Assembly: GCA_014360855.1 (NCBI GenBank)
Contig: JACIWP010000016.1
Coordinates: 1,797-19,690 of the forward strand
Length of the DNA stretch: 17,894 bases
Direction of reading: 5' to 3'
Origin: Anaerolineae bacterium
Lineage (GTDB): Bacteria; Chloroflexota; Anaerolineae; JACIWP01
Made by a program: the position numbers and the translations under genes
Notes under the pieces: generated by a model
What the model saw: only the letters and a program-made list of their open reading frames with translations
Database searches by the model: none
What the model was told of the DNA's origin: nothing
In this document: positions 1-6,432 of the stretch, piece after piece
Layout of the letters: each line of letters starts with the position of its first letter
How positions within the stretch are numbered: position 1 is the first letter of the stretch

Positions 1-24
1 CGTCAGGAGCAGCAACAGTCCCAT
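1..24 (-). CDS. Start of a further minus-strand gene, cut by the window edge (hydrophobic N-terminus)
   Basis: An ATG at position 24 on the minus strand opens a frame reading M-G-L-L-L-L-L-T before the window ends. A purine-rich GGGGCGG lies about 6 bases upstream. The ATG follows the stop of the Cas4-like gene by only 12 bases, so it would be the third gene of the same operon. Only eight residues are visible and they are strongly hydrophobic, which fits a membrane anchor. By inference it could carry the remainder of a nuclease domain whose N-terminal part sits in the preceding gene, but nothing in these eight codons proves that. Confidence 0.4.
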
Positions 25-36
25 CGGAATCCGCCC

Positions 37-288
37 CTACAACATCCACTGCAGGAGCAGGGCCAACCCGGCCAGGCCGGCCAATATCCACAACAGGTAG
101 GCCAGCCCCTGCCAGAGCCGCAGGCGTCGCACGCCGTGCAGGTGCCGGCGGTGCAGGGTTTGTCCCTGGCGCAACGGCTCGCTATCCGCCGGCTCTAAAC
201 CTTCGACGCGGCGCAGCCACCATGCCCGGGGGCAGTAGGCGAAGCTCCCCACTTCGCTGGCGTTAATGACGGGAAGCGGCCGGCTCAT
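37..288 (-). CDS. Small membrane protein with the N-terminal part of a Cas4/Dna2-type PD-(D/E)XK nuclease fold
   Basis: This is an 83-residue protein. Residues 8-26 (INASEVGSFAYCPRAWWLR) match the opening strand and helix of Cas4-type nucleases, including the YCPR motif whose cysteine (C19) is an iron-sulfur ligand in that family. Residues 42-46 (GQTLH) fit the G-x3-H element that follows in RecB/Cas4 proteins. Instead of continuing into the catalytic core, the chain enters one transmembrane segment at about 58-80 and stops. The D, E and K residues of the nuclease site and the other cysteines are absent. The start codon overlaps the stop of the upstream translin-like gene (ATGA), indicating translational coupling. 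It is therefore a membrane-tethered half-domain rather than a complete nuclease. It may complement the gene that begins at 24, or be a decayed or repurposed domain. The Cas4-like assignment rests on short motifs only. Confidence 0.75.
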   Translation of the reverse strand: MSRPLPVINASEVGSFAYCPRAWWLRRVEGLEPADSEPLRQGQTLHRRHLHGVRRLRLWQGLAYLLWILAGLAGLALLLQWML

Positions 289-959
289 CCCTCCCCTGCC
301 ACCCCCTCCTGTCGGTTCATGGCATGGATATGGCCCTCAAAGGCGGCCAGGGCGGCCTCCAGCTTCTCCTGGCGGGCGGCGATCATCAGGTCCCCGCGCG
401 TGCGCTCGATGATGCCGCGAGCCACGTCGGTCAGCCGGCGCAGGCCGGCGGTGATGGCGTCCGGGTAGTCCATGGTGACCAGCACGTCGTAAATGTCATC
501 CATCATTTCCATCAGGCGGTCGCCGCGGGCCAGTTCGCCGGCGCGGATACGGTCCACCACATGCCGGCGCAGTTCGCCCACGGCTTCGGCCAGGCCGGCG
601 AGATAGGTGCTGTATTCCACCCGCATGGCCTCCGGCTCCGGCAGGGGCTGATCCTGCACCAGGGCGAAGGTGGCACTGGCCTCCACGAACTCCTTGAGGG
701 CGTCCTGGGTGTAGCCGGCGTAATACAGGTCGGGGTGTGATGCCAGATCAGCGCGCATGGCATCAGCCACCTGGCGCGCCTGTTCCAGCAGTTGGCCGGC
801 CAGGTCGAACTCCTGGCGGTGGACGGCGCGGATGGACATGGCGCAGTAGCGGATAAGCTCCCGCGAGCGGGCCAGCGCCTGATCGCGGGCGGTGTTCTTG
901 ACCTCAAAGGCAGAGCGGATGCGCTCGCTGATGGCTTCCAGATTGGGAATCCCTGTCAT
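285..959 (-). CDS. Translin/Trax family protein, putative oligonucleotide-processing RNase
   Basis: The protein is 224 residues and almost wholly alpha-helical, the usual size for translin-family members, which assemble into octameric shells that bind or cut single-stranded RNA or DNA. The family signature is visible at 79-100 (YYAGYTQDALKEFVEA, then a helix), matching the translin G-x-x-x-D-x-x-KE-x-x-EA region. E90 and E93 reproduce the ExxE pair of eukaryotic Trax, the catalytic subunit of the C3PO complex. E125 and E129, in a GLAEAVGEL stretch, align with the acidic ADLTGEL segment of Trax. This suggests a catalytic, Trax-like protein rather than a binding-only translin, although the alignment was made by eye. 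The ATG at 959 has AGAGG 8 bases upstream and a strong promoter at 1004-1032. The gene is first in an operon and overlaps the Cas4-like gene by four bases. Database entries in this family are sometimes mislabelled as haloacid dehalogenase. Confidence 0.85.
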   Translation of the reverse strand: MTGIPNLEAISERIRSAFEVKNTARDQALARSRELIRYCAMSIRAVHRQEFDLAGQLLEQARQVADAMRADLASHPDLYYAGYTQDALKEFVEASATFALVQDQPLPEPEAMRVEYSTYLAGLAEAVGELRRHVVDRIRAGELARGDRLMEMMDDIYDVLVTMDYPDAITAGLRRLTDVARGIIERTRGDLMIAARQEKLEAALAAFEGHIHAMNRQEGVAGEG

Positions 960-1003
960 GTGGTCAACCTCTTGGGCGGTGATAGGCTTGACGTTGCAAG
1001 GCC

Positions 1004-1032
1004 AGTCTATCGCGAAAGGGAGATGGTGTCAA
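1004..1032 (-). promoter_or_regulatory. Sigma-70-type promoter for the translin/Cas4-like operon
   Basis: Read on the minus strand, TTGACA (1032-1027) is followed by a 17-base spacer and TAGACT (1009-1004). The -35 box is perfect, the -10 matches four of six positions, and the predicted start lies about 40 bases before the translin ATG. No other gene could use it in this orientation. Confidence 0.75.
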
Positions 1033-1089
1033 TTTGGCGCGGTGGATGATAGAACATGGCCCACCATTCATGGTCTGCTGTTCGATTTG

Positions 1090-1118
1090 TTGCGCCGGCC
1101 GGCGATCTGGGGTATCAT
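1090..1118 (+). promoter_or_regulatory. Sigma-70-type promoter for the two membrane-protein genes
   Basis: TTGCGC (1090-1095), a 17-base spacer and TATCAT (1113-1118) lie 54 bases before the ATG at 1172. Together with the promoter at 1004-1032 it makes a divergent pair within a 212-base intergenic region. Confidence 0.6.
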
Positions 1119-1171
1119 AGGAGAACGCTCGGTTGGGTTCGCATCGAAAGTCTGCAGGGAGGGAGACAATC

Positions 1172-1870
1172 ATGAATCGCACGACGCGGTATCTGGTGGG
1201 GGCGGCGGTGCTCATCCTGGTGGGCGTGCTGTTGCTGTTGCAGAACCTGGGCGTCATCGTCGGGGCGGAGAACGTGTTCTGGACGCTGGGGTTCTTCGCC
1301 GGCGCCGTCATCTTCCTGAGTATTTTCATCTTCAACCGCGCTTCGCAGTGGTGGGCGGCCATCCCCGGCATGGTGCTGTTGGGGCTGGGCATCATGGTGG
1401 GCTTCGGGGACCAGTTGGGGCAGTTCGGCGGCGCGGTGTTCCTGATCGCGCTGGCGCTGAGCTTCTGGCTGATCTTGCTTACCAACCGTGCCCTGTGGTG
1501 GGCGGTGATCCCCGCCGGCGTCCTGACCAGCGTGGCCGTCGTCAGCGCCCTGCCCGAAAGGCTGGGCGGCTTTGAAAAGGGCGGCATCCTCTTCATCGGG
1601 TTGGCGGCGACCTTCGGGCTGGTTGCCCTGCTCTTCGGCAGAGAGCATGCCCGTTGGGCCATCTGGCCGGCCCTCATCCTGTTCATCGTGGGCCTGGCGA
1701 CCTTCCTCTCCAGCGCCGACCTGTTGAGCTGGGTATGGGCCGTGGGCCTTATCCTGGTGGGGCTGTACCTGGTCATTCGGGCCTTGCTCATCAGCGCCCG
1801 CCAGCCAAGGGCGGCCCCGCCGGCGTCAGCGGAACCCCCTTCGCCGCCGCGGGAACCGCCGGCACAGTGA
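1172..1870 (+). CDS. Polytopic membrane protein with three internal repeats, DUF5668/LiaI-like N-terminus
   Basis: This 232-residue protein has about eight hydrophobic segments and a proline-rich, probably cytoplasmic tail from about 208. The first segment (RYLVGAAVLILVGVLLLLQNLG) has the GxxLIxxGxxLLLxNLG pattern of DUF5668/LiaI-LiaF-like membrane segments, a group often tied to envelope-stress sensing. The rest is built of three related two-helix units, each with a basic or asparagine residue followed by W-W/W-A and then I/W-P: around 56-65, 105-114 and 157-166. The start at 1172 was chosen because GGGAGGGAG lies 6 bases upstream, and an in-frame TTG at 1133 has no comparable site. It lies 24 bases before the next gene, so the two are probably cotranscribed. 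Its function is unknown; scaffold, sensor or small-molecule permease are all possible. Confidence 0.75.
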   Translation: MNRTTRYLVGAAVLILVGVLLLLQNLGVIVGAENVFWTLGFFAGAVIFLSIFIFNRASQWWAAIPGMVLLGLGIMVGFGDQLGQFGGAVFLIALALSFWLILLTNRALWWAVIPAGVLTSVAVVSALPERLGGFEKGGILFIGLAATFGLVALLFGREHARWAIWPALILFIVGLATFLSSADLLSWVWAVGLILVGLYLVIRALLISARQPRAAPPASAEPPSPPREPPAQ

Positions 1871-1894
1871 ACCTCAGGCATATGGAAGCGGACT

Positions 1895-2443
1895 ATGACG
1901 GATGAGCCTTTGTATCGGGTATATCGCCGGCGTTGGCCGATGGTGCCGGCACTGCTCTTCGGGCTAGTGCAGGTGGCGGCCGGCGTGGACACGCTGTTCA
2001 CCCATGTTGTCCTGCCGGCCACCCCCTCGCTGTTCACCACCATCACCGCGGTACTGCTGATCCTGCTGGGGCTGGTGCTGGTGGGATTCGTCGCGGTTCA
2101 GATCTTCTTCACGCCCCCTCTGCTGGAGGCGCGGCCGAGTGGGCTGTATCTGTACATCACGGAAGGGGACAAGCCGGTGCACATCCCCTGGGAGGCGTTG
2201 AAAGCGGTGGAGCTGGGCCGGCCGGGCAAGGACCCATCCCGCCGCGAGGACCCGCTCTGCCTGGTCCTGCGCTTCACCGGCTCGCGCGTGGCGCGCCCTT
2301 CCACGCTGGTGGGGGTGTTTCACAGCACCAAAGGGTCGCTGTACATCCGCGCCTCTCATCTGCCGGGCGCCGGGCGCGTGGTGGAGCGGTTGAGCGCGCT
2401 GTGGGAGCAGTACGGCCGGCCGGCGAAAGACGAGGAAGAGTGA
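1895..2443 (+). CDS. Two-helix membrane protein with a PH-like cytoplasmic domain
   Basis: The protein has 182 residues. A short basic N-terminus (YRVYRRRWP) precedes two transmembrane segments at about 15-38 and 47-72, with a short outside loop between them. From about 78 the chain becomes soluble and strand-rich (GLYLYITEGDKPVHIPWEALKAV, then LCLVLRFTG, then GSLYIRASHL) and ends in an amphipathic helix and an acidic tail. This pattern is that of bacterial PH-domain membrane proteins, in which the phrase hIPWeaIk-V is typical. Partners are unknown; such proteins often act at the membrane or assist envelope processes. GGAAG lies 6 bases before the ATG. The gene ends 13 bases from the stop of the convergent DUF2723 gene, leaving no room for a separate terminator. 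Confidence 0.7.
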   Translation: MTDEPLYRVYRRRWPMVPALLFGLVQVAAGVDTLFTHVVLPATPSLFTTITAVLLILLGLVLVGFVAVQIFFTPPLLEARPSGLYLYITEGDKPVHIPWEALKAVELGRPGKDPSRREDPLCLVLRFTGSRVARPSTLVGVFHSTKGSLYIRASHLPGAGRVVERLSALWEQYGRPAKDEEE

Positions 2444-2456
2444 AGGCGGAGAGGTC

Positions 2457-3974
2457 TCAATCCGCCAATTGAAACAGTGGGCCGATCGGCTCCCAGTGGT
2501 ACTCGAGCAGGACCGAAGAGTCGCCGGCCAGATATAGGGGTCGCTGGGAGCGCAGGCGCCGGATCAGTATATCCAGGTCAGGCGGCGGGTTATCGTCCGG
2601 TGGGAATAGACCGGGTACCCGCCGCGCAATGTTTTGCCTGTACCAATCGTATTGCCACAACGATATAGTGATGAGAGTGATGTCCGGCCGCCGGCCCAGG
2701 GCGTAATGCGCGTACCATAGGGCGAAGGTCGGGGCGTCCCCGTGCGCCAGGATGATGGCTTCCTCTTCCGCGCCGGCCAGTGCCTCCTCGGCATAGGCCA
2801 GCGCCAGCCGGTCCTGATGCAGGTCCACCTCCCGCCAATGGATGACTGCGGAGATCAGCGGCAGGATGAGGATGGCGCCGGCGGCGAGGGGCCAGCGCCG
2901 GCGGAATCCTTCCACTGTCCAACATGCCTCCAGGATGCCGGCCAGCCCCTGGGCGATCCACAGGCTGACAATGGCATACGACGGGATCAGGTAGACGTAC
3001 GAGTCGCTGGTGTCATACCCCATGGCATAGGCCACGAAGAGGACATAGGTCAGGCCGGCCAGCAGGTTCCAGGTCCGGCGCGGACGTCCGCCGAACCAGA
3101 TGCCGGCTAGGGCCAGGCCGACGCCGATCAGCCCGAACTGCTGGCGCAGGAGCGCCGCCCAGGCGGAGAGCCGGCCGGGCAGGGCGTCAAGGGGCAGGCG
3201 GAACAGGAAGCGCTGATATAGCCGGCCGCTGACCAGCCACCAGAAGCGTTCCGGCGTTCTCGGATCCCCCCAGTTGACCGGCGGGTCAGCGGCGGCGCGG
3301 ATGGGCAGGATCAGATAGACCAACAGGCCCAGCAGGAAAAGCCCGGAGGCCAAGAGGATAGCGCGCGCCGGCCGGCTGTGTCGCCAGGAGATGAGGGCCG
3401 TCAGCACCAGCGCCGGCGCCATCAGCGCGAGGGAGAGGTGATTTCCCAGGCCCAGACCGAGGGCGAGGGCCGCGGCGGGGATGTACCTTCCGCTCCCACC
3501 GGCCAGTTCGCGGGTCATGAGCAACAGCAGTAAGGCGGCAAAGGCGCTGTGTAGGGCATAGACCTCCGCAACCACGGCCTGGGACCAGGGAGTGGGGGCG
3601 AAGGCGAAGGAAAGGCCGGCCGTGCCGGCAATGATGGCGCGCAGCGGGGCGGGAAGGGGACTGGTATCCAGCAGGTGCCAGCCGGCCAGCGTCACCAGGC
3701 CGGCGGCCAAGGCCGCGCACAGGGCGGAGAAGAGGTTCACGCCGCGCGCCGGCTCCCAGCCGGGCAAATGGGCGAAAGGCGCCGCCAAGAGCAGATAGGT
3801 GGGATAGCCGGGCGGATGCGGGATGCCGCCGGTGTACACGGCGGTCACCAGCTCGCCGCTGTCCGCCGCATCATGGCTCCAGGTGATGGTCGGGGCCAGG
3901 GTGGCAGTGTACACGACCAGCGCGATGAGACAGACCGCGCCGGCGGTCAACAGGGGGATCCCGCGCCGGTTCAT
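2457..3974 (-). CDS. DUF2723 GT-C type membrane glycosyltransferase
   Basis: This is a 505-residue polytopic protein. After a first membrane helix (about 8-25) comes the DUF2723 signature: TITWSHDAADSGELVTA (about 29-45), carrying the acidic residues D35, D38 and E41 expected near the active site, then GGIPHPPGYPTY (49-60). About ten further hydrophobic segments follow, and the last ~130 residues form a soluble domain. Family knowledge places these proteins in the GT-C superfamily, which transfers sugars from polyprenyl-phosphate donors to protein or lipid acceptors on the outer face of the membrane; some DUF2723 members are protein O-glycosyltransferases. Donor and acceptor cannot be read from the sequence. 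The ATG overlaps the stop of the preceding secreted-protein gene (ATGA), and it is the last gene of the operon. The two secreted proteins encoded just upstream are natural candidate acceptors, by inference. Confidence 0.85.
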   Translation of the reverse strand: MNRRGIPLLTAGAVCLIALVVYTATLAPTITWSHDAADSGELVTAVYTGGIPHPPGYPTYLLLAAPFAHLPGWEPARGVNLFSALCAALAAGLVTLAGWHLLDTSPLPAPLRAIIAGTAGLSFAFAPTPWSQAVVAEVYALHSAFAALLLLLMTRELAGGSGRYIPAAALALGLGLGNHLSLALMAPALVLTALISWRHSRPARAILLASGLFLLGLLVYLILPIRAAADPPVNWGDPRTPERFWWLVSGRLYQRFLFRLPLDALPGRLSAWAALLRQQFGLIGVGLALAGIWFGGRPRRTWNLLAGLTYVLFVAYAMGYDTSDSYVYLIPSYAIVSLWIAQGLAGILEACWTVEGFRRRWPLAAGAILILPLISAVIHWREVDLHQDRLALAYAEEALAGAEEEAIILAHGDAPTFALWYAHYALGRRPDITLITISLWQYDWYRQNIARRVPGLFPPDDNPPPDLDILIRRLRSQRPLYLAGDSSVLLEYHWEPIGPLFQLAD

Positions 3975-4609
3975 CGTCCGGGCCGCCTGCCTCCCGTCGG
4001 TGGAAGCTCGGCCGGCGGCAGAGCGACCGCGGCGGCCGGCGACTTCCAGACCGCGCCGGCATGGCTGACCTCTGCCCAGGCCTCCAGCACTGTGCCAGGC
4101 GGCGCGGCGGGGTCTACCACCACCACCGCAATGATGCTCCAGCTCTGGCCGGCCGGCAGGCTCTCCAGCCGGGCGAGGATAGTATGGCCTGCCTCTATCT
4201 GGTACTGGCCGGCGGAGAGGCGCGTTTCCCTCGGCGTCACCTGGGCCGGCAGTACTACCCGGGCTTCCAATTGCTCCGCCGGCGTTACCCCCATGTTGGT
4301 TACCCGCAGTTCATAGGTAAACTGCCCGCCCGGTACCGTCGTGGTGACGCTGGCGCGCCACTGTATCTGGAGGTTGGGGATGGCCGGCGCCGTCGTGGGG
4401 GCCGGCGAAGGGGTGGCAGTGCCGGCGGAAGGCGGCGGAGGGGTGGGCGTTGCCGGCCGGCGGGTCGGCGGGAGGGTGGGCACGGTCTGATAGCCTGGCT
4501 GTTGGCCGGGCCGCGCCCAGGCCGGCGCCAGGCCCCCCATCAGAAGGATCAACAGCCATACCAACCCCCACCATGCCAGAGCGGGCATCCTGCGCCTGAT
4601 GACTTTCAT
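3971..4609 (-). CDS. Secreted proline/threonine-rich protein with a DUF11-like domain and LPPTG near the C-terminus
   Basis: Taking the ATG at 4609, the protein is 212 residues. It has a signal peptide (basic MKVIRRR, a hydrophobic core at about 10-27, probable cleavage after AWA at 30-32). A Pro/Thr/Ser/Ala linker follows to about 75, of the sort often O-glycosylated, and then a single beta-sandwich domain (about 79-197) like the DUF11/conserved-repeat group (GGQFTYELRVTNMG). The end reads ELPPTGG followed by six residues. LPPTG matches a sortase motif, but no membrane helix follows, so sorting is doubtful. The SD AGGAGG at 4615-4620 favours the ATG at 4609 (spacing 5) over that at 4612 (spacing 2). 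A third in-frame ATG at 4639 overlaps the upstream stop as ATGA and would add ten residues. Its function is unknown; an envelope or structural role is likely. Confidence 0.7.
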   Translation of the reverse strand: MKVIRRRMPALAWWGLVWLLILLMGGLAPAWARPGQQPGYQTVPTLPPTRRPATPTPPPPSAGTATPSPAPTTAPAIPNLQIQWRASVTTTVPGGQFTYELRVTNMGVTPAEQLEARVVLPAQVTPRETRLSAGQYQIEAGHTILARLESLPAGQSWSIIAVVVVDPAAPPGTVLEAWAEVSHAGAVWKSPAAAVALPPAELPPTGGRRPGR

Positions 4610-4614
4610 CATGA

Positions 4615-4620
4615 CCTCCT
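4615..4620 (-). promoter_or_regulatory. Consensus Shine-Dalgarno AGGAGG deciding the start of the secreted DUF11-like gene
   Basis: On the minus strand AGGAGG is followed by TC-ATG-ATG. Spacing is 2 bases to the first ATG and 5 to the second, so the second ATG (4609) is the better start. The site lies in the 26-base gap after the glycoside hydrolase gene. Confidence 0.6.
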
Positions 4621-4635
4621 TTCCGGCACGCCGGC

Positions 4636-6432
4636 TCATGGCGCGGGAGCGCCTTTGCGCAGTAACGGCCAGAAGACGCGGTGCGGGGCCGCCAGGATAG
4701 AGCCGAGGGCCTGATTGTTGCCTTCCGAGCGCTCGCTGACCGCGGCGTTCGGGTCCACCACGGCGCGCAGGTGGTGCAAGCCTGGGCGGTCCACCGTCCA
4801 TTCGAGTTGGGCGACCGCCGTCTGGCCGGCGGCCAGGTAGGGCAGGGTGACACAGCCGGCCGGCATCTCGTTTTCCCCGGGAGGCTGCACCCAGAAGCAG
4901 ACCTCCACATTCCGGATGTCCAGCCGGCCGGCGTTGCGCACCGGCGCCTTCCACTGCACGGGAATATGTTCCCCCGGGGCAAAGGGCACGCCGGACGAAC
5001 CCGCCCCCACCCGCTCCAGCGCCAGGTCGGCCCAGACATCCAGCGGATGAGCCAGGGCGTTGTTGGAGAGATTCCATTCCGGCACCGCGCCGTCGGGATT
5101 CACCTGGGCGATGAACTGCAGGGGTTGGGTGATGACGCTCTGCCAGGTCAGGGTGATGGCGGCATCGCCGGCATAGCGCCGGGGCAGGGCCGGCACGGCC
5201 CCTGCCGCGACCATGGCGCTCCCGCCGCTGGCATCCTCCTGGCGCACCTGAAGGGGAATGGGGCCGGCCGAGGGCGTGTTGCCGCGGTTTTGGACGGTGA
5301 TATGGGCCGTGAAGGATGCCGGCTCCCCATAGACCAACGCCGCCGGCCGGTCGAGCTGGAAGCGCGCCGGCACCAGGTCCACATAGGGCACTACCAGCGC
5401 GCCGGCGTACCTCCCGAACTCCACCCCCAGCGGCCGGATGGCATACGGCGGGAAGGGGTCATAAAGCGCTGACCAGGTCGTGTATTCGTCCTGCTCGAAG
5501 CTGGGGTCATCCAGGCTGTACCAGGCCCAGCGCTGGACCAGCCGGTAGCCGTCCTCCGGGTATCCGATTTCTGGGTCGGTCGCGTTCATAAAATAGTCGA
5601 ACGTGGCCAGCATGAAGCGCCGCACCCGCTCGTAATCGTACCCCAGCCCTTCGTGGAAGAGGATGCCGTATTCCGAGACGATGAGCGGCTTGTTCTGCTG
5701 GCCCTTTTCCGCCATCCAGCGGCGGAAGGCCTCGATTTGCTGGCGGAAGTAGGTCATATTGTCATGGTCGTCAATGCCGTAGAGCATGCCGGCGGTGGCG
5801 TTGATGCCCGGCGGTATCTCGCACCCCCAGCTCCCTCGGCGTTCCTGAAGGATAAAGTTATGGACGTTCCAGACGTCCACCGGCATGGTCTCGCCGTAGC
5901 GCGCCCGGTACCAGTTCCAGACGCGGTCCAGCCACTGCAAGCGTAAGGGGGTGGCCTGCACGACACCGCCGATGGCCACCTGACAGGTGGGGTCCGCCTC
6001 CTTGAGGGCGTAATAGATGTCGTGATACTGTTCCGCATAGGTCTCCGGCCAGACATTGTCCTGCCAGATGCAGTCCGGCTCGTTGCCGACCAGCCACAGA
6101 CTGCCCGGGTTGCTGGCGGCGATCTCGCGGATCTGCGCCAGGCTTGGTTGGATGCTGGCGCCCACGCGGATGATCTGGGCGAAGTCCATGCCCTCCGGGT
6201 TGATCAGGTTGGCGGAGGTGCCCCAGTTGACGTACCAGCCGGCGTGCAGTGGGGAAAGGTCATAATTCCGGATGTCCCCCACCACACCGACGCCTAAACG
6301 CTCGTTGGCGGAAGGGTACAGGGTCGTCGGGCCATCGGCGCGTGCGCCGGCGCCCCCGACTAGCACGGTCAGGACGAGCAACATGCCGGCGGTGATCCAT
6401 CTTTTTCGCGGGGTTCCTCTCCACGCGCTCAT
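4636..6432 (-). CDS. Secreted glycoside hydrolase (clan GH-A-like TIM barrel) with two CARDB-like domains
   Basis: From the ATG at 6432 the protein is 598 residues. The signal peptide has a basic RGTPRKR region, a hydrophobic core at about 13-28 and an A-R-A cut site near 32. The catalytic barrel covers about 45-345. LVGNEPD (114-120) supplies the probable acid/base E118, and IVSEYGILF (251-259) supplies the probable nucleophile E254, the strand 4/strand 7 arrangement of clan GH-A. Two beta-sandwich repeats of CARDB type follow at about 350-460 and 466-580 (each ending in a P-x-x-x-V-x-E-x-x-E/L-x-N-N pattern). The chain ends HRVFWPLLRKG, like the hydrophobic tail of many secreted Chloroflexota proteins. 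The exact GH family and substrate are not assignable here. The start was chosen because it overlaps the upstream stop (ATGA) and has GGGGAG 7 bases before it. Confidence 0.8.
   Translation of the reverse strand: MSAWRGTPRKRWITAGMLLVLTVLVGGAGARADGPTTLYPSANERLGVGVVGDIRNYDLSPLHAGWYVNWGTSANLINPEGMDFAQIIRVGASIQPSLAQIREIAASNPGSLWLVGNEPDCIWQDNVWPETYAEQYHDIYYALKEADPTCQVAIGGVVQATPLRLQWLDRVWNWYRARYGETMPVDVWNVHNFILQERRGSWGCEIPPGINATAGMLYGIDDHDNMTYFRQQIEAFRRWMAEKGQQNKPLIVSEYGILFHEGLGYDYERVRRFMLATFDYFMNATDPEIGYPEDGYRLVQRWAWYSLDDPSFEQDEYTTWSALYDPFPPYAIRPLGVEFGRYAGALVVPYVDLVPARFQLDRPAALVYGEPASFTAHITVQNRGNTPSAGPIPLQVRQEDASGGSAMVAAGAVPALPRRYAGDAAITLTWQSVITQPLQFIAQVNPDGAVPEWNLSNNALAHPLDVWADLALERVGAGSSGVPFAPGEHIPVQWKAPVRNAGRLDIRNVEVCFWVQPPGENEMPAGCVTLPYLAAGQTAVAQLEWTVDRPGLHHLRAVVDPNAAVSERSEGNNQALGSILAAPHRVFWPLLRKGAPAP

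Noticed and set aside
37..959. A CRISPR-Cas locus suggested by the Cas4-like motif
   Set aside because: No direct repeats, cas1, cas2 or effector genes are present in the window; the Cas4 similarity is confined to a half domain.
964..2046. Minus-strand open frame opposite the repeat-containing membrane protein
   Set aside because: It covers both divergent promoters and a well-supported membrane protein gene; composition is Arg/Pro/Thr-rich and without family features.
3960..4000. Programmed frameshift joining the LPPTG end to the first membrane helix of the DUF2723 protein
   Set aside because: The arrangement would create a sortase-type signal, but no slippery heptamer or downstream structure is apparent at the ATGA overlap; ordinary translational coupling explains it.
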